Shown here: in pieces, positions 38,035 to 48,348 of the stretch
Layout of the letters: every line of letters starts with the position of its first letter
Numbering within the stretch: the stretch's first letter is position 1
DNA from: Sedimentisphaerales bacterium
GTDB lineage: Bacteria; Planctomycetota; Phycisphaerae; Sedimentisphaerales; Anaerohalosphaeraceae
Direction of reading: 5' to 3'
Assembly: GCA_028282905.1 (NCBI GenBank)
Contig: JANQGW010000204.1
Span: forward strand, 1-64,000
Length of the DNA: 64,000 bases
Notes under the pieces: model-generated
The model's database searches: none
The model's input: only the letters and a program-made list of their open reading frames with translations
Told to the model about the DNA's origin: nothing
Program-made: the position numbers and the translations under genes

Positions 38035-39546
38035 ATGGCTGACAACGAAACCAAAACCGAAGAAACCAAAGACGAGATCCAAAATGTCGTCACCATCACC
38101 GACGCAGGCCCCTGCAAGAAGAAAATCGACATTGAGGTGCCCGCCGAGGCCATCCACAACAAACTGGACGCCAAGTACCAGGAACTCAAAAAAGACGCTG
38201 AAGTCCCCGGCTTCCGTAAGGGCCGTGCCCCGATCCGCCTGCTGGAAAAGCGGTTCGGCACCGACATCACCAAACAGGTCAAGCTGGAACTGCTGGTCGA
38301 AGCCAGCGAAGCAGCACTGAAAGACAACGAAATCGACTCACTGGGCGAGCCGGATATCGACCACGAAGCCGTGGAACTGCCGGAAGAAGGCCCCATGAAG
38401 ATCGAATTTGAAGTCGAAGTTCGCCCCGAATTTGACCTGCCGAACCTGGAAGGCATCGACATCGAAAAGCCCAAGGTCGAAGTTTCCGACGACAAGGTCG
38501 ATGAAGAAATCACCGCTCTGTGCAAACGTGCAGGCGTCTGGACACCGAAAGAAGACGCCGGCGCCGAAGTCGATGACCAGGTCATCGCCGACGTCGTCCT
38601 GGTCACCGAAGGCTCGGCCGACCACGACCAGCGTGAAAACACCGAAATCACCGTCCGTGAAACCGGTTTTGTCGCCGGCATCCCCGTCGAAGGACTGGAC
38701 AAGCTGCTCAAGGGCGCCAAGCACGGCGATAAAAAGGAAACCACCGTCGAAATCAACGACACCTTCTGGAAAGAAGAACTTCGCGGCAAGAAAGTCGATG
38801 TGACGATTGAAGTCAAGGAAGTCAAGTCCATGGTTCCGGCTGAACTGAACGATGAATTGTTCGGCCGCCTGAATGTCGAAGACGAAGACGACCTCAAGGA
38901 CCGCATCCGCGAGCAGATGAGCCAGCAGGCCGAACAGCAGGCACGCACCGCCATGAGTCAGCAGGTTCATGCCTATCTGCGTGACAAGATCGACTTTGAC
39001 CTGCCCGCCGACCTCGTCGCCGGCCAGGCCGTCTCGATCCTGCAGCGTAACTACTCCAACATGCTGATGCAGGGCATGAGCAAAGAACAGGTTGACGAAC
39101 AGATGGATATGCTCAAGGCCAGCAGCGACCAGCAGGCCGCCGAACAGATGAAGACCTTCTTCATCATGGACAAGCTCGCCGACAAGTTCGAGGTTGAAGT
39201 GACCGAAGAAGAAATCAACGGCCACATCGCCTACGCCGCCGCCATGCGTGGACGTCGTCCTGAAAAGATGCGGGAAGAGCTCGCTCGCGACGGCTCACTG
39301 GCCCAGTTCACCCTGCAGATCCGTGAAGAAAAGTGCATCGAAAAGATTCTGGAAAAAGCGACGATCAAGGAAGTCGATGCCGTTAGCGAAAAGCCGGCTG
39401 CCAAAAAGAAAACTACCAAGAAAAAGACAACCAAGAAGAAAACCACTAAAAAGAAGGCCGATGCCGCTGACGATGCAGGCGACGCCCCTAAGAAAACCGC
39501 TAAGAAAAAGACAACCAAGAAGAAAACCACCAAAAAGGAAGACTAG
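38035..39546 (+). CDS. tig: Trigger factor with lysine-rich C-terminal extension
   Basis: KKKIDIEVPAEAIHNKLDAKYQELKKDAEVPGFRKGRAPIRLLEKRFG; tail KKKTTKKKTTKKKTTKKKADAADDAGDAPKKTAKKKTTKKKTTKKED. Confidence 0.95.
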   Translation: MADNETKTEETKDEIQNVVTITDAGPCKKKIDIEVPAEAIHNKLDAKYQELKKDAEVPGFRKGRAPIRLLEKRFGTDITKQVKLELLVEASEAALKDNEIDSLGEPDIDHEAVELPEEGPMKIEFEVEVRPEFDLPNLEGIDIEKPKVEVSDDKVDEEITALCKRAGVWTPKEDAGAEVDDQVIADVVLVTEGSADHDQRENTEITVRETGFVAGIPVEGLDKLLKGAKHGDKKETTVEINDTFWKEELRGKKVDVTIEVKEVKSMVPAELNDELFGRLNVEDEDDLKDRIREQMSQQAEQQARTAMSQQVHAYLRDKIDFDLPADLVAGQAVSILQRNYSNMLMQGMSKEQVDEQMDMLKASSDQQAAEQMKTFFIMDKLADKFEVEVTEEEINGHIAYAAAMRGRRPEKMREELARDGSLAQFTLQIREEKCIEKILEKATIKEVDAVSEKPAAKKKTTKKKTTKKKTTKKKADAADDAGDAPKKTAKKKTTKKKTTKKED

Positions 39547-39703
39547 AGCATTTTAAGAAAGGATGTGGTTGCTTAGGCCGTCATGAGGACAAGTCCGGCA
39601 AGGCGAAAACCGCAGTCAATGCTATTCATTGGCGAGGATTTTCAACGCAGCCGGACGCCGCCGCAATAGGCATAAGCAACTACAGAATTTCTTGACATGC
39701 TCT
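39545..39703. repeat. 159-bp near-palindromic element (candidate MITE-like or structured-RNA element)
   Basis: Terminal arms AGAGCATTTTAAGAAAGGATGTGGTTGCTTAGGCC versus reverse-complemented AGAGCATGTCAAGAAATTCTGTAGTTGCTTATGCC; inner arms GTCCGGC...GCCGGAC; centre CAATG-CTATT-CATTG. Confidence 0.85.
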
Positions 39704-39740
39704 GGCCCAACAGCGGTTTTCCAAACAAATACAAACAAAG

Positions 39741-39769
39741 GCCGGCGGCACCAACCGTCGGCTTTTTTT
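39741..39769 (+). terminator. Rho-independent terminator
   Basis: GCCGGCGG-CACCAA-CCGTCGGC followed by T7. Confidence 0.85.
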
Positions 39770-39804
39770 ATGCCCATAGAAAAATACGGTTTGCTATACA
39801 GCAG

Positions 39805-41262
39805 CTAATCCTTGAAGTAGGCCTCCACCGAGCGACGGGTTTTTGCGATGGCGTTTTCGCTCTTTTTCATGGTTTCTGTGCCGTAGTCGTGAAAATGACG
39901 AACGATCGCCGGGCTGTCCTGTTCGATTCCTTTATCTTTGCTGTCAACGAGCCATTGGCTGAGATTTGCTGACAGTTCCCTTTGAACACGATCATACTCA
40001 GGATTGCCGATTAAATTAACCGTCTCATACGGATCATTTGTCAGGTCATACAGTTCCTCCGCAGCCATCGGCTTCAGCAGTTGTGCCTGAACGGGCGTCA
40101 GCAGATTTCTCTCACCCATGATATTCAGCAAATGATAAATCGGATGTGTTTTCCGGCGATAAGCCGTACTGGACGCATTCACCGAATCCGGTGTTTTGAA
40201 ATTGCGAATATATTTGAAATTCCCGGTTCGCACCGCCCGGCTGCATGTATCAATATTGCCGAATCGGTCGGCGGCAGTATAAACATGCGTCCGTGGAATT
40301 GAATTTTCCCGCAGAAAGCAGCGTCCCTGCATCCAGTCGGGAATGGTGCCGCCGGCCATCCGCACAGTCTCCGCGACTAAATCCACAGAACTGAGCAATT
40401 GCGTACCAACGGTACCCGGCTGAAATTTATCCGGTCGGGCGATCTTTTCCGGGTAATAAATAACCATCGGAACATGCGTGCCACTGTCATACAGCCAATT
40501 CTTGCCGCGGATCATCGGCCGCCCATGATCCGACAGAAAGACAACAATTGTATTCTCAGAAAGCCCGTCCTCCTCCAGTTGTTTCAGAATACGCCCCACA
40601 TGATTATCGGCAATTATCACCTCGCCAAGATAACCCGCCCAGTCCTTCCGCGTCACCGGGTGATCCGGGTAGTAAGGGGGAATTGTCATCTTGTCTTTGA
40701 GGACTCCTTTTCCGTTATTTGAAAAACCGCGATGGCTTTCGGAAAAATGAATCTGCCCGAAGAAAGGCTGATGGCTAATTAACTCTTTCCATGAGGACGT
40801 GTCCCACTTTTTCTGTTCTGTCTTGAACATCCAGTCATCCTTGCCGGTACCGGTACCGCAAATGTTTCGTATATTGCCGGTAAAGTAGCCGTTTTCGCGC
40901 ATCATCTGCGGCAGAATCTTCACCGGCTCGGCAAGTTCCGGCATCAACTCGTCACTGTAACGCATGTGATGCGCTCCCAGCGTCGTCTGATAAACGCCGG
41001 TTGCCAACGCGGTGCGGCTGGGCGAACAGGCCGAACCGGTGGTAAACACCCGACTGAAGCGCATCCCCTGTTTCGCCAGGCGATCAATATTCGGCGTTTT
41101 GACCGCAGGGTTTCCATAGCACCCCACATCCACAGCAGACATATCTTCGGCGACAATCCAGAGGATATTGGGTTTAGATGTGTTTGCTGCCTGTGTGTTG
41201 ACAGCATAGGTCGTCAGCGTAAGTGTAAGCAGAACCAAAAGAAATAATTTATGTTTGAACAT
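39805..41262 (-). CDS. Type I sulfatase
   Basis: KPNILWIVAEDMSAVDVGCYG; formylglycine motif CSPSRTALATG; signal peptide. Confidence 0.95.
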   Translation of the reverse strand: MFKHKLFLLVLLTLTLTTYAVNTQAANTSKPNILWIVAEDMSAVDVGCYGNPAVKTPNIDRLAKQGMRFSRVFTTGSACSPSRTALATGVYQTTLGAHHMRYSDELMPELAEPVKILPQMMRENGYFTGNIRNICGTGTGKDDWMFKTEQKKWDTSSWKELISHQPFFGQIHFSESHRGFSNNGKGVLKDKMTIPPYYPDHPVTRKDWAGYLGEVIIADNHVGRILKQLEEDGLSENTIVVFLSDHGRPMIRGKNWLYDSGTHVPMVIYYPEKIARPDKFQPGTVGTQLLSSVDLVAETVRMAGGTIPDWMQGRCFLRENSIPRTHVYTAADRFGNIDTCSRAVRTGNFKYIRNFKTPDSVNASSTAYRRKTHPIYHLLNIMGERNLLTPVQAQLLKPMAAEELYDLTNDPYETVNLIGNPEYDRVQRELSANLSQWLVDSKDKGIEQDSPAIVRHFHDYGTETMKKSENAIAKTRRSVEAYFKD

Positions 41263-41559
41263 TTTCCGGCTTCCGATTTTCCAAATTCAGCTTCTGTAAG
41301 TTTCAAATATGAACATTTCACCTTGGTAAATTTTTAGCTTATCATAACTCCATATCGAATCAATACATTTCTATCAGTGTTGTCGCAGCGATATTGATAA
41401 TATCGCTTGACGGACAGAGGGGAAATTGGATATGATTTCCGAAAATGCTGAAAACTCACCCTTTTTAATTATTTTGGGCCAAAATGCGTTTTGGATTCTA
41501 TTGCATTACAGAACCGTTGAAATCTGATAAATGAATTTAGAAGATCAAGGAAGTGAACG

Positions 41560-44295
41560 ATGAACAGGAATGATAAAATTAAAAATATATTGACTGCTAT
41601 CCTTTTATTATGCACAGCCTGTGTCTCTCAGAAAGCGACTGCAAATCCGGCGGGAGAATTTTCAACCGCGGGATTTTACAAAGTTTCCGATGCGGGCCGG
41701 CAGGTTTTGAATTTTAACGTCGGCTGGCGATTTCTAAAGGCCGATGCACCCGGTGCTGAAAAGGTCGATTTCGATGACAGCGGCTGGGCCGTGGTCAATA
41801 TCCCGCACGGGCTGGAATTGCTGCCGGAAGAGGCCAGCGGTTCGGTCAACTACCAGGGGCCGGCCTGGTACCGCAAGCACTTCAAGATCAGCAGTGCATA
41901 CCGCGGCAAGAAAATCTGTCTGCATTTTGAAGCCGTCATGGGCAAATCCAAAATCTGGGTCAACGGCAAACTGCTGGCCGAGCATTTCGGCGGCTTTTTA
42001 CCGATTGTTGTCGATATCAGTGATGTCGCCAACTTTGACGGCCCGAATGTCGTCGCCGTCTATGCCGATAACAGTGACGACCCGCTGTACCCGCCAGGAA
42101 AACCCCAAAAGCATCTTGACTTTTCTTATTTCGGCGGCATTTACCGCGACGTCTGGTTCATCGTCAAAGACAAAGTGCATATCACCAATGCCAACACTGT
42201 TGACGTCGTTGCCGGCGGCGGCGTCTTTGTCCACTACGAGGATTTCAGCGAAGATAAAGTAACCGCCGTGGTTGATACGCATATCGCCAATGAAACCACT
42301 GCGACGGGCAGCTATACATTGGAAACCGTTCTCAAGAGAATGGACGGAACAACCGTCACAGCAGCCGCCAGCGATATCAAACTAACCGGCGGCGAGGCTC
42401 AAACCTCCCGGCAAAAGCTGACCGTCACAAACCCTGCCCTGTGGCATCCGGACAGCCCCACTCTGCATGAGCTGTACTCCTATGTTAAAAATGCCGACGG
42501 CAAAATCATTGATGGTCAAAAAATCCGCCTCGGCATCCGCAAGATCGAGTTTCGTGGCGCCGACGGCTTTTACCTCAACAGCAAGCCCTTTGGCGACAAG
42601 CTCATCGGCGGCAACCGGCACCAGGACTTTGCCTATGTCGGCAACGCCCTGCCCAACCAGACGCACTGGCGTGATGTCAAAAAACTCCGTGACGCCGGTC
42701 TTCGCATTATTCGCAGCGCTCACTACCCGCAAGACCCGGCGTTCATGAATGCCTGTGACGAATTGGGAATGTTTATCATCGTCGCCACCCCCGGCTGGCA
42801 GCACTGGCGAAAAGAGCCGATCTTTGCACAGCGGATTTATTCGGATATTCGCAACATGGTCCGCCGCGATCGCAATCACCCGTCGGTGATTATGTGGGAG
42901 CCGATTCTGAACGAAACCAGCTACCCGGTATCGTTTGCCAAAACCGCCTACGAGACAGTTCACGAAGAATATCCTTACCAAGGCTGTTTCGCCGCGTGCG
43001 ATTCGCATCACGCGGGCAACGAGTTTTTCGATGTGCTGTATTCGCATCCGTTCACCAGCCAGTTTTATCAAAAGGTGATTGAAAACACGCCGGAGAATGA
43101 AGAAAAACTCCGAATCAAATACGACGAAAAGCACCAGCAGTGCATCTTCACGCGGGAATGGGGCGACTGCGTCGATGACTGGTCGTCGCATAACTCGCCC
43201 AGCCGGGTCGCCGCCGCCTGGGGCGAAGCGGCCCAGCTCGTTCAAGTCAAGCACTACGCAAAACCGGACTATGTCTATACCTGCTGGGATGCGCTCTATA
43301 AAACGCCCACCCAACACGTCGGAGGAACGCTGTGGCACCCGTTCGACCATCAGAGAGGTTATCACCCGGACCCATTCTGGGGCGGTATCATGGACGCGTT
43401 CCGTCAGCCGAAATATTCGTATTACATGTTCCAGAGCCAGCGCAACCCGGCGATTCAATTGCCCCTCGCCGACAGCGGCCCGATGATTTATATCGCCCAC
43501 GAAATGACGCCGTTCTCCGGCGACGATGTCTGGGTATTCAGCAACTGCGATCAGGTTCGCCTATCTGTCTTTGGCGAAGTCATCGGCACCAAATCAGCCA
43601 AAAATGAAACTCTCGGCATACCGCATCCGCCGGTTGTCTTTAAAGATATTTTTCGATTCATCAAAGTCAAAGCCCTGCACCGCGGCCGAAAATGGCAGCA
43701 GGCAAATATTCTCGCCGAAGGCCTGATCGACGGCAAAGTCGTCGTCAGCAGCAAGCGGATGCCCGCCAAACGAAGAACGAAGATTCTCCTCAAGGCCGAC
43801 CTGCAGGGCCGCAGTCTCATTGCGGACGGTTCGGACTTTGTACCGATAGTCGCCTATATGGCCGACAACGAAGGCAATATCAAACGCCTCAGCGAAGACG
43901 AGATTCGTTTCCGCGTGGAAGGCCCGGGCCAAATCATCGGAGACGAAATAACCGGCGCCAACCCACGCAAACTCGAATGGGGCCGGGCGGTTGCTTTGGT
44001 TCGAGCCGGCGTCAAACCGGGCAAGATCAAAGTCATCGCCGAAGAACTGTTCGGCGGCGTCAACATGCCCGCCAGTGCGGAACTGGAGATCGAAAGCGTA
44101 CTGCCCGAACACGATTTATTGTATTCGGAACTGCCGCAGGCCGCCGCTGACCAGACATCCGCAACGCAAACCGGCGAAAAACAGACAGCGGACCAGTTGC
44201 AGCGTCAGCTTGAAAAAGCCCTCAAAGAACTGAACGAATTGAAACTCAAAGAAGTCGAACGTCAGCAGGAACTGTTCGAGGGCACCAAAAAATAA
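41560..44295 (+). CDS. Secreted glycoside hydrolase family 2 (beta-galactosidase-like)
   Basis: GH2 sugar-binding and TIM-barrel motifs (AWYRKHFKI, IRSAHYPQDPAFMNACDELGMFII, PSVIMWEPILNE). Confidence 0.92.
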   Translation: MNRNDKIKNILTAILLLCTACVSQKATANPAGEFSTAGFYKVSDAGRQVLNFNVGWRFLKADAPGAEKVDFDDSGWAVVNIPHGLELLPEEASGSVNYQGPAWYRKHFKISSAYRGKKICLHFEAVMGKSKIWVNGKLLAEHFGGFLPIVVDISDVANFDGPNVVAVYADNSDDPLYPPGKPQKHLDFSYFGGIYRDVWFIVKDKVHITNANTVDVVAGGGVFVHYEDFSEDKVTAVVDTHIANETTATGSYTLETVLKRMDGTTVTAAASDIKLTGGEAQTSRQKLTVTNPALWHPDSPTLHELYSYVKNADGKIIDGQKIRLGIRKIEFRGADGFYLNSKPFGDKLIGGNRHQDFAYVGNALPNQTHWRDVKKLRDAGLRIIRSAHYPQDPAFMNACDELGMFIIVATPGWQHWRKEPIFAQRIYSDIRNMVRRDRNHPSVIMWEPILNETSYPVSFAKTAYETVHEEYPYQGCFAACDSHHAGNEFFDVLYSHPFTSQFYQKVIENTPENEEKLRIKYDEKHQQCIFTREWGDCVDDWSSHNSPSRVAAAWGEAAQLVQVKHYAKPDYVYTCWDALYKTPTQHVGGTLWHPFDHQRGYHPDPFWGGIMDAFRQPKYSYYMFQSQRNPAIQLPLADSGPMIYIAHEMTPFSGDDVWVFSNCDQVRLSVFGEVIGTKSAKNETLGIPHPPVVFKDIFRFIKVKALHRGRKWQQANILAEGLIDGKVVVSSKRMPAKRRTKILLKADLQGRSLIADGSDFVPIVAYMADNEGNIKRLSEDEIRFRVEGPGQIIGDEITGANPRKLEWGRAVALVRAGVKPGKIKVIAEELFGGVNMPASAELEIESVLPEHDLLYSELPQAAADQTSATQTGEKQTADQLQRQLEKALKELNELKLKEVERQQELFEGTKK

Positions 44296-44681
44296 TCCCA
44301 CAGATCATTGTTGACAATTGAAATCGCGTGACGGCTCTTTTTCCATCCGGCCAAAGAGCCGTCACAATCAAAATCTGCACAGCAACACCATCTGCAAAAC
44401 CTGGCTCAGTAAAAAACTCCACATTTCTCATCCCCGGCTCGATCCGACATCCAGAGGACAACATTTCACATTATAACCTCAGTTAATATAAACACTTAAA
44501 GTGATTTAGCCTCGCCGTTCATAATCTTAAGGGTACTGATTCGGAAAATTTCTACTAAAAAATGTCAATTTCCTGAAAGAAAAGTACTTTCCTCGCGTCT
44601 ATTTATGAAGTGAAATCACTTACGGCGGCGTTTTTGTAAGCCCGTTTCTGAAAATAGTATGCCTTGAATTCGGAGATATGT

Positions 44682-46049
44682 ATGAACACTCAATCTGCAA
44701 GTAAAAGATTTGTAATAACGTTGTTTGTAAGCAGTGTTTTGATGATAGGTTTATCGGCATCAGCCGCGGACAAGAAAACCGCTTCCGGCCAGGGGCAAAT
44801 CGACCGCTCAAAACCTTCTCGGACCGAAGTCATCACACCGATCAGGAATGAGACATTTAACCGCAACGGCACAACCCGTCAGCGCAAACAGGGCGGCAAT
44901 CCGCGCCAGGTCGCCGGCTATCTGGCCTTTGACGGCTCGATGGACGGCAACCGCCAGGTGGATCCGCAAATCGCTGTCGGCGGCGGCTATGTGCTGCACG
45001 GCACAAACAGCGGCATTATCATTTATGATAAGCAGGGTAACTTCGTTCAGGGGGTTCGCCAGTCCGGCTTTAACGGCGGAATCGATCCCAAAATGTTTTA
45101 TGACCCGCACAACGGAATCTTCGGATTTGATCTGTGGAATCCTTGGGACAAAGAGAAAAAAAAGCCCGTCAACATCTCCGTATCTGAAACGAGCGATCCC
45201 AAAGGCGCCTGGAATACCTATCCCGTCCCCGCTCCGGACGGCAGAGACGGCGGCGGTATCGGCTACAGTAAAAAGTGGATCGGCTACACGTTCCCCGGCG
45301 GCAGGGAACAAACCTTTATTCTGAAAACCGCCGAAGCCAAAGCCGGCAAGCCCGCGACCGTGTATCACTTTCTCGGCAACTTAGGTCAGGCCGCGGCCAC
45401 CCAGGACGACATCGAAGACCTTTACTTTTTCAAGATTGCCCGGTCAAATTTCGTAATTACCCGCGTCACCGACAGCGGTGACGGTACACCGAAGATTGTC
45501 CAGGTGGCTTCAAAGCCCCACGGCCTCAAATATATCGGATGGCCGCCTCAATCGCCCCAAAAAGGCACCTCCCAAAAAACCGCTTCCGGCGACCGTAACC
45601 CAAAGAACCTGGTGCTCCAGAACGGACATCTCTGGTTTTCTCAGGCTGTCAACTGCAATGGGCGTTCCGCCGTGCAGTGGCATCAGCTTAAACTGGACGG
45701 CTCCATCGTACAGACCGGTCTGATCAGCAGTCCCACCAGCAGCTATATCCAGACCACGATTGCTGTTAACAAGAAAAATGACGTCCTCGTCGGCTTCCAG
45801 GAAACCAGTCCCGAAATGTTTATCAGCCCGCGACTGGCATTTCGTCTGGCCGATGACCCACTGGGCGAACTGCGTCCGATTGTAAATCTCGGTGAAGGAC
45901 AGGGAGCAACCGACGGCGTGGCATGGGGCGATTACAGCGGAAGCGTGGTTGACGGCGACAACTTCCTGGATCTCTGGACCATACAAAGCATCACAGACAA
46001 AGGCGGCAAAGGCGACACGATCATTGTGAAAGTCCCGTTCAAACCATAG
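44682..46049 (+). CDS. Secreted protein of unknown function, beta-rich
   Basis: Signal peptide MNTQSASKRFVITLFVSSVLMIGLSASAA; start with CGGAGAT RBS. Confidence 0.75.
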   Translation: MNTQSASKRFVITLFVSSVLMIGLSASAADKKTASGQGQIDRSKPSRTEVITPIRNETFNRNGTTRQRKQGGNPRQVAGYLAFDGSMDGNRQVDPQIAVGGGYVLHGTNSGIIIYDKQGNFVQGVRQSGFNGGIDPKMFYDPHNGIFGFDLWNPWDKEKKKPVNISVSETSDPKGAWNTYPVPAPDGRDGGGIGYSKKWIGYTFPGGREQTFILKTAEAKAGKPATVYHFLGNLGQAAATQDDIEDLYFFKIARSNFVITRVTDSGDGTPKIVQVASKPHGLKYIGWPPQSPQKGTSQKTASGDRNPKNLVLQNGHLWFSQAVNCNGRSAVQWHQLKLDGSIVQTGLISSPTSSYIQTTIAVNKKNDVLVGFQETSPEMFISPRLAFRLADDPLGELRPIVNLGEGQGATDGVAWGDYSGSVVDGDNFLDLWTIQSITDKGGKGDTIIVKVPFKP

Positions 46050-46088
46050 CCGCGGTGACCCTTATCTATGAATTGAAAGTTCAGCAGG

Positions 46089-46604
46089 ATGAATTACTAT
46101 AAGTTCTTCAGAAGCACCCATAAATGGCTGGGGATTATGGGGGCAATTGTCTTTTTGAATCTCTCGGTAACGGGCCTGCTCCTGCTGAAAAAAAAGAACT
46201 TCACCTGGATTCAGCCGGAAACAAAACAAGGTACGCAGGGAACCGTGGATGAGTTCATAACGAACCAGCAGCTCTTTGAAACGGTTTTTTCACAAAACCA
46301 TCAGGACTTTCAAACTCTGGATGATATCGACCGGGTTGATTTCCGGCCGGATAAGCGTGTCTTTAAAGTACGTTCTAAAAAGAACTATGCTGAAATTCAG
46401 GTCGATGCCGTCACCGGCGATGTCCTCAGCGTAGCCCGGCGCAACAGCGACCTCATCGAATCCCTGCACGACGGCTCTTTTTTGGGCGGTCCTGCGTATC
46501 GATGGATGATGCCAATGGCAGCCGTAACAATGATTTACCTGACACTGACAGGCCTCTACCTGTGGCTCGCCCCAAACATCAAACGACGCTTAAAACAAAC
46601 GTAG
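46089..46604 (+). CDS. PepSY-associated TM helix protein
   Basis: FFRSTHKWLGIMGAIVFLNLSVTGLLLL; FKVRSKKNYAEIQVDAVTGDVLSVARRNSDLIESLHDGSFLG. Confidence 0.85.
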   Translation: MNYYKFFRSTHKWLGIMGAIVFLNLSVTGLLLLKKKNFTWIQPETKQGTQGTVDEFITNQQLFETVFSQNHQDFQTLDDIDRVDFRPDKRVFKVRSKKNYAEIQVDAVTGDVLSVARRNSDLIESLHDGSFLGGPAYRWMMPMAAVTMIYLTLTGLYLWLAPNIKRRLKQT

Positions 46605-46648
46605 GCGGGTCAATATACAACAATAATTTCCGTGGGCTTAGATGTATT

Positions 46649-48319
46649 ATGCGAAATATCTTCTCATCGGTTGCCGTTGGTTTATGTTTTATTTTCTTGC
46701 CGGTATCCGTCGCCGAGCCAATCGACCTGGGAACGCTTTTGGAAGACATGATTGACCGGACTCATATAGCAGAGTTTCCCAACCCCGAATTCCAATGCAA
46801 GCAGTGCAGCAGTTATAACAGAGCCTCCATCGCCCCCGATAAACCCGGCTGGTTTGCCAATGCCGATTCGTCGTTTTTTGAAGGATACGAAGATATCGAC
46901 GGCCGGCGTGAATGGATTATGATGAATGTTGACGGCCCCGGAGCAATCGTTCGATGGTGGCTGACACAGCAGAAATTTGATGGAACCATTCGGATTTACC
47001 TCGACGGCTCCAACAAATCCGTTTACGCCGCCACGGCGGACAAGATCGTCGGCGGAACTGTCGTCACCGGCCCTCCTTTAAGCAATGTCGTCGGCTGGAA
47101 CGGGCGAAATCTCTACCTGCCGATTCCCTTCAAAAAACACTGCAAAATTACCTATGACGGGCCAAACCAGCAAAAAACAGGCCAATTCCCCGACAGCCTT
47201 TACTACAACATCAACTATATCAAGTATCCCGACGGAACAGATGTCAAAACAACTACGCTGGATGACCTCAAAGTCCATGCCGCTCTGCTTGAGCAGGTTC
47301 AGCGTAAACTTGTAAAGCCCGAAGAAAATAAACTCACAGCCGCACGCAAAGCCCCCGGCAAAACAGCCATCCTTGGCCGCGATGAAAGTTTGACATGTGA
47401 CCTCAGCGGCAGCGGTGCGATAAGCGACCTGAAAGTGAAAATTGACGCTGACAATCTCCAGCAGGCCATGCGTTCAGTGGTTATCAGCATCCGTTTCGAC
47501 GGCAAAGAGCGAGTACTGGCCCCCATCGGCGGTTTCTTCGGCTGCGGTCCGGGCCTGAATCCATATAAAGGGTGGTGGCGGCAGGTTCAAAGTGACGGTT
47601 GGATGCGGTGCTTCTGGCCCATGCCCTTCAAACAAAGTGCCTCTGTCAAAATCATCAACTACGGCGGCAGTAACGTGACCGTCAAAATCGGTGATATCGG
47701 TATCTCTGACTGGCAATGGACCGACCGGACAATGTATTTTCACAGTAGTTGGCGCAGCGAAAATCACATCAGCACTGAAAACCCAATCGACTGGAACTTT
47801 TTAACCGTCAACGGCAAGGGCATTTATGCAGGCGATACGCTGACACTGTTCAACAACGCCCTGCTGCCGCACCCATCGGGAACCGGTACATGGTGGGGTG
47901 AAGGCGACGAAAAAATATTTGTGGATAATGAACCATTCCCATCATGCTTTGGCACCGGCACAGAAGACTACTACGGCTACGCCTGGGGAGTCGGCGGAAC
48001 ATTCCAGGCCCCCTTCCATGCGATGCCGCAGGGCAAAGCCAATGGCAACTACACCAAGCCCGGCCGCACAACCAACACCAGAGTCCGCACGCTGGACAAA
48101 ATCCCGTTCAAAAACCGCCTGCAGTTTGATATGGAATTGCTCCACTGGCAAAAAACGGCAAAAGTCGATTATGCAGTTACAACCTATTGGTACGCATTCG
48201 ACGGCGCCGCCGACAACGGAGAGTTGACGCCTGAAGAAGTACGCATCAAGGTAAACGGTCTGTTAACTGAAAACAGAAACACAGACGTTAAGCAGAATCA
48301 TAGCAAAGAGGAAAAATAG
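46649..48319 (+). CDS. Secreted DUF2961 protein (GH172-like)
   Basis: SSYNRASIAPDKPGWFANAD, DGPGAIVRWWLTQ, FGTGTEDYYGYAW; internal ATG at 46649 precedes a signal peptide. Confidence 0.9.
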   Translation: MRNIFSSVAVGLCFIFLPVSVAEPIDLGTLLEDMIDRTHIAEFPNPEFQCKQCSSYNRASIAPDKPGWFANADSSFFEGYEDIDGRREWIMMNVDGPGAIVRWWLTQQKFDGTIRIYLDGSNKSVYAATADKIVGGTVVTGPPLSNVVGWNGRNLYLPIPFKKHCKITYDGPNQQKTGQFPDSLYYNINYIKYPDGTDVKTTTLDDLKVHAALLEQVQRKLVKPEENKLTAARKAPGKTAILGRDESLTCDLSGSGAISDLKVKIDADNLQQAMRSVVISIRFDGKERVLAPIGGFFGCGPGLNPYKGWWRQVQSDGWMRCFWPMPFKQSASVKIINYGGSNVTVKIGDIGISDWQWTDRTMYFHSSWRSENHISTENPIDWNFLTVNGKGIYAGDTLTLFNNALLPHPSGTGTWWGEGDEKIFVDNEPFPSCFGTGTEDYYGYAWGVGGTFQAPFHAMPQGKANGNYTKPGRTTNTRVRTLDKIPFKNRLQFDMELLHWQKTAKVDYAVTTYWYAFDGAADNGELTPEEVRIKVNGLLTENRNTDVKQNHSKEEK

Positions 48320-48348
48320 CTAATGGGCACTGACATCACACGCTGCTA

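Noticed and set aside
38338-39225. 295-aa minus-strand ORF inside trigger factor
   Set aside because: Antisense of a clear tig gene; Phe/Val/Asp-rich, as expected from reversed Lys/Glu/Asp codons.
39545-39703. Integron attC site interpretation of the 159-bp palindrome
   Set aside because: Terminal motifs do not match the RYYYAAC/GTTRRRY core pair convincingly, and no integrase or cassette array is present.
42382-43500. 372-aa minus-strand ORF inside the GH2 gene
   Set aside because: Shadow of a well-supported GH2 coding region; no recognisable domain.
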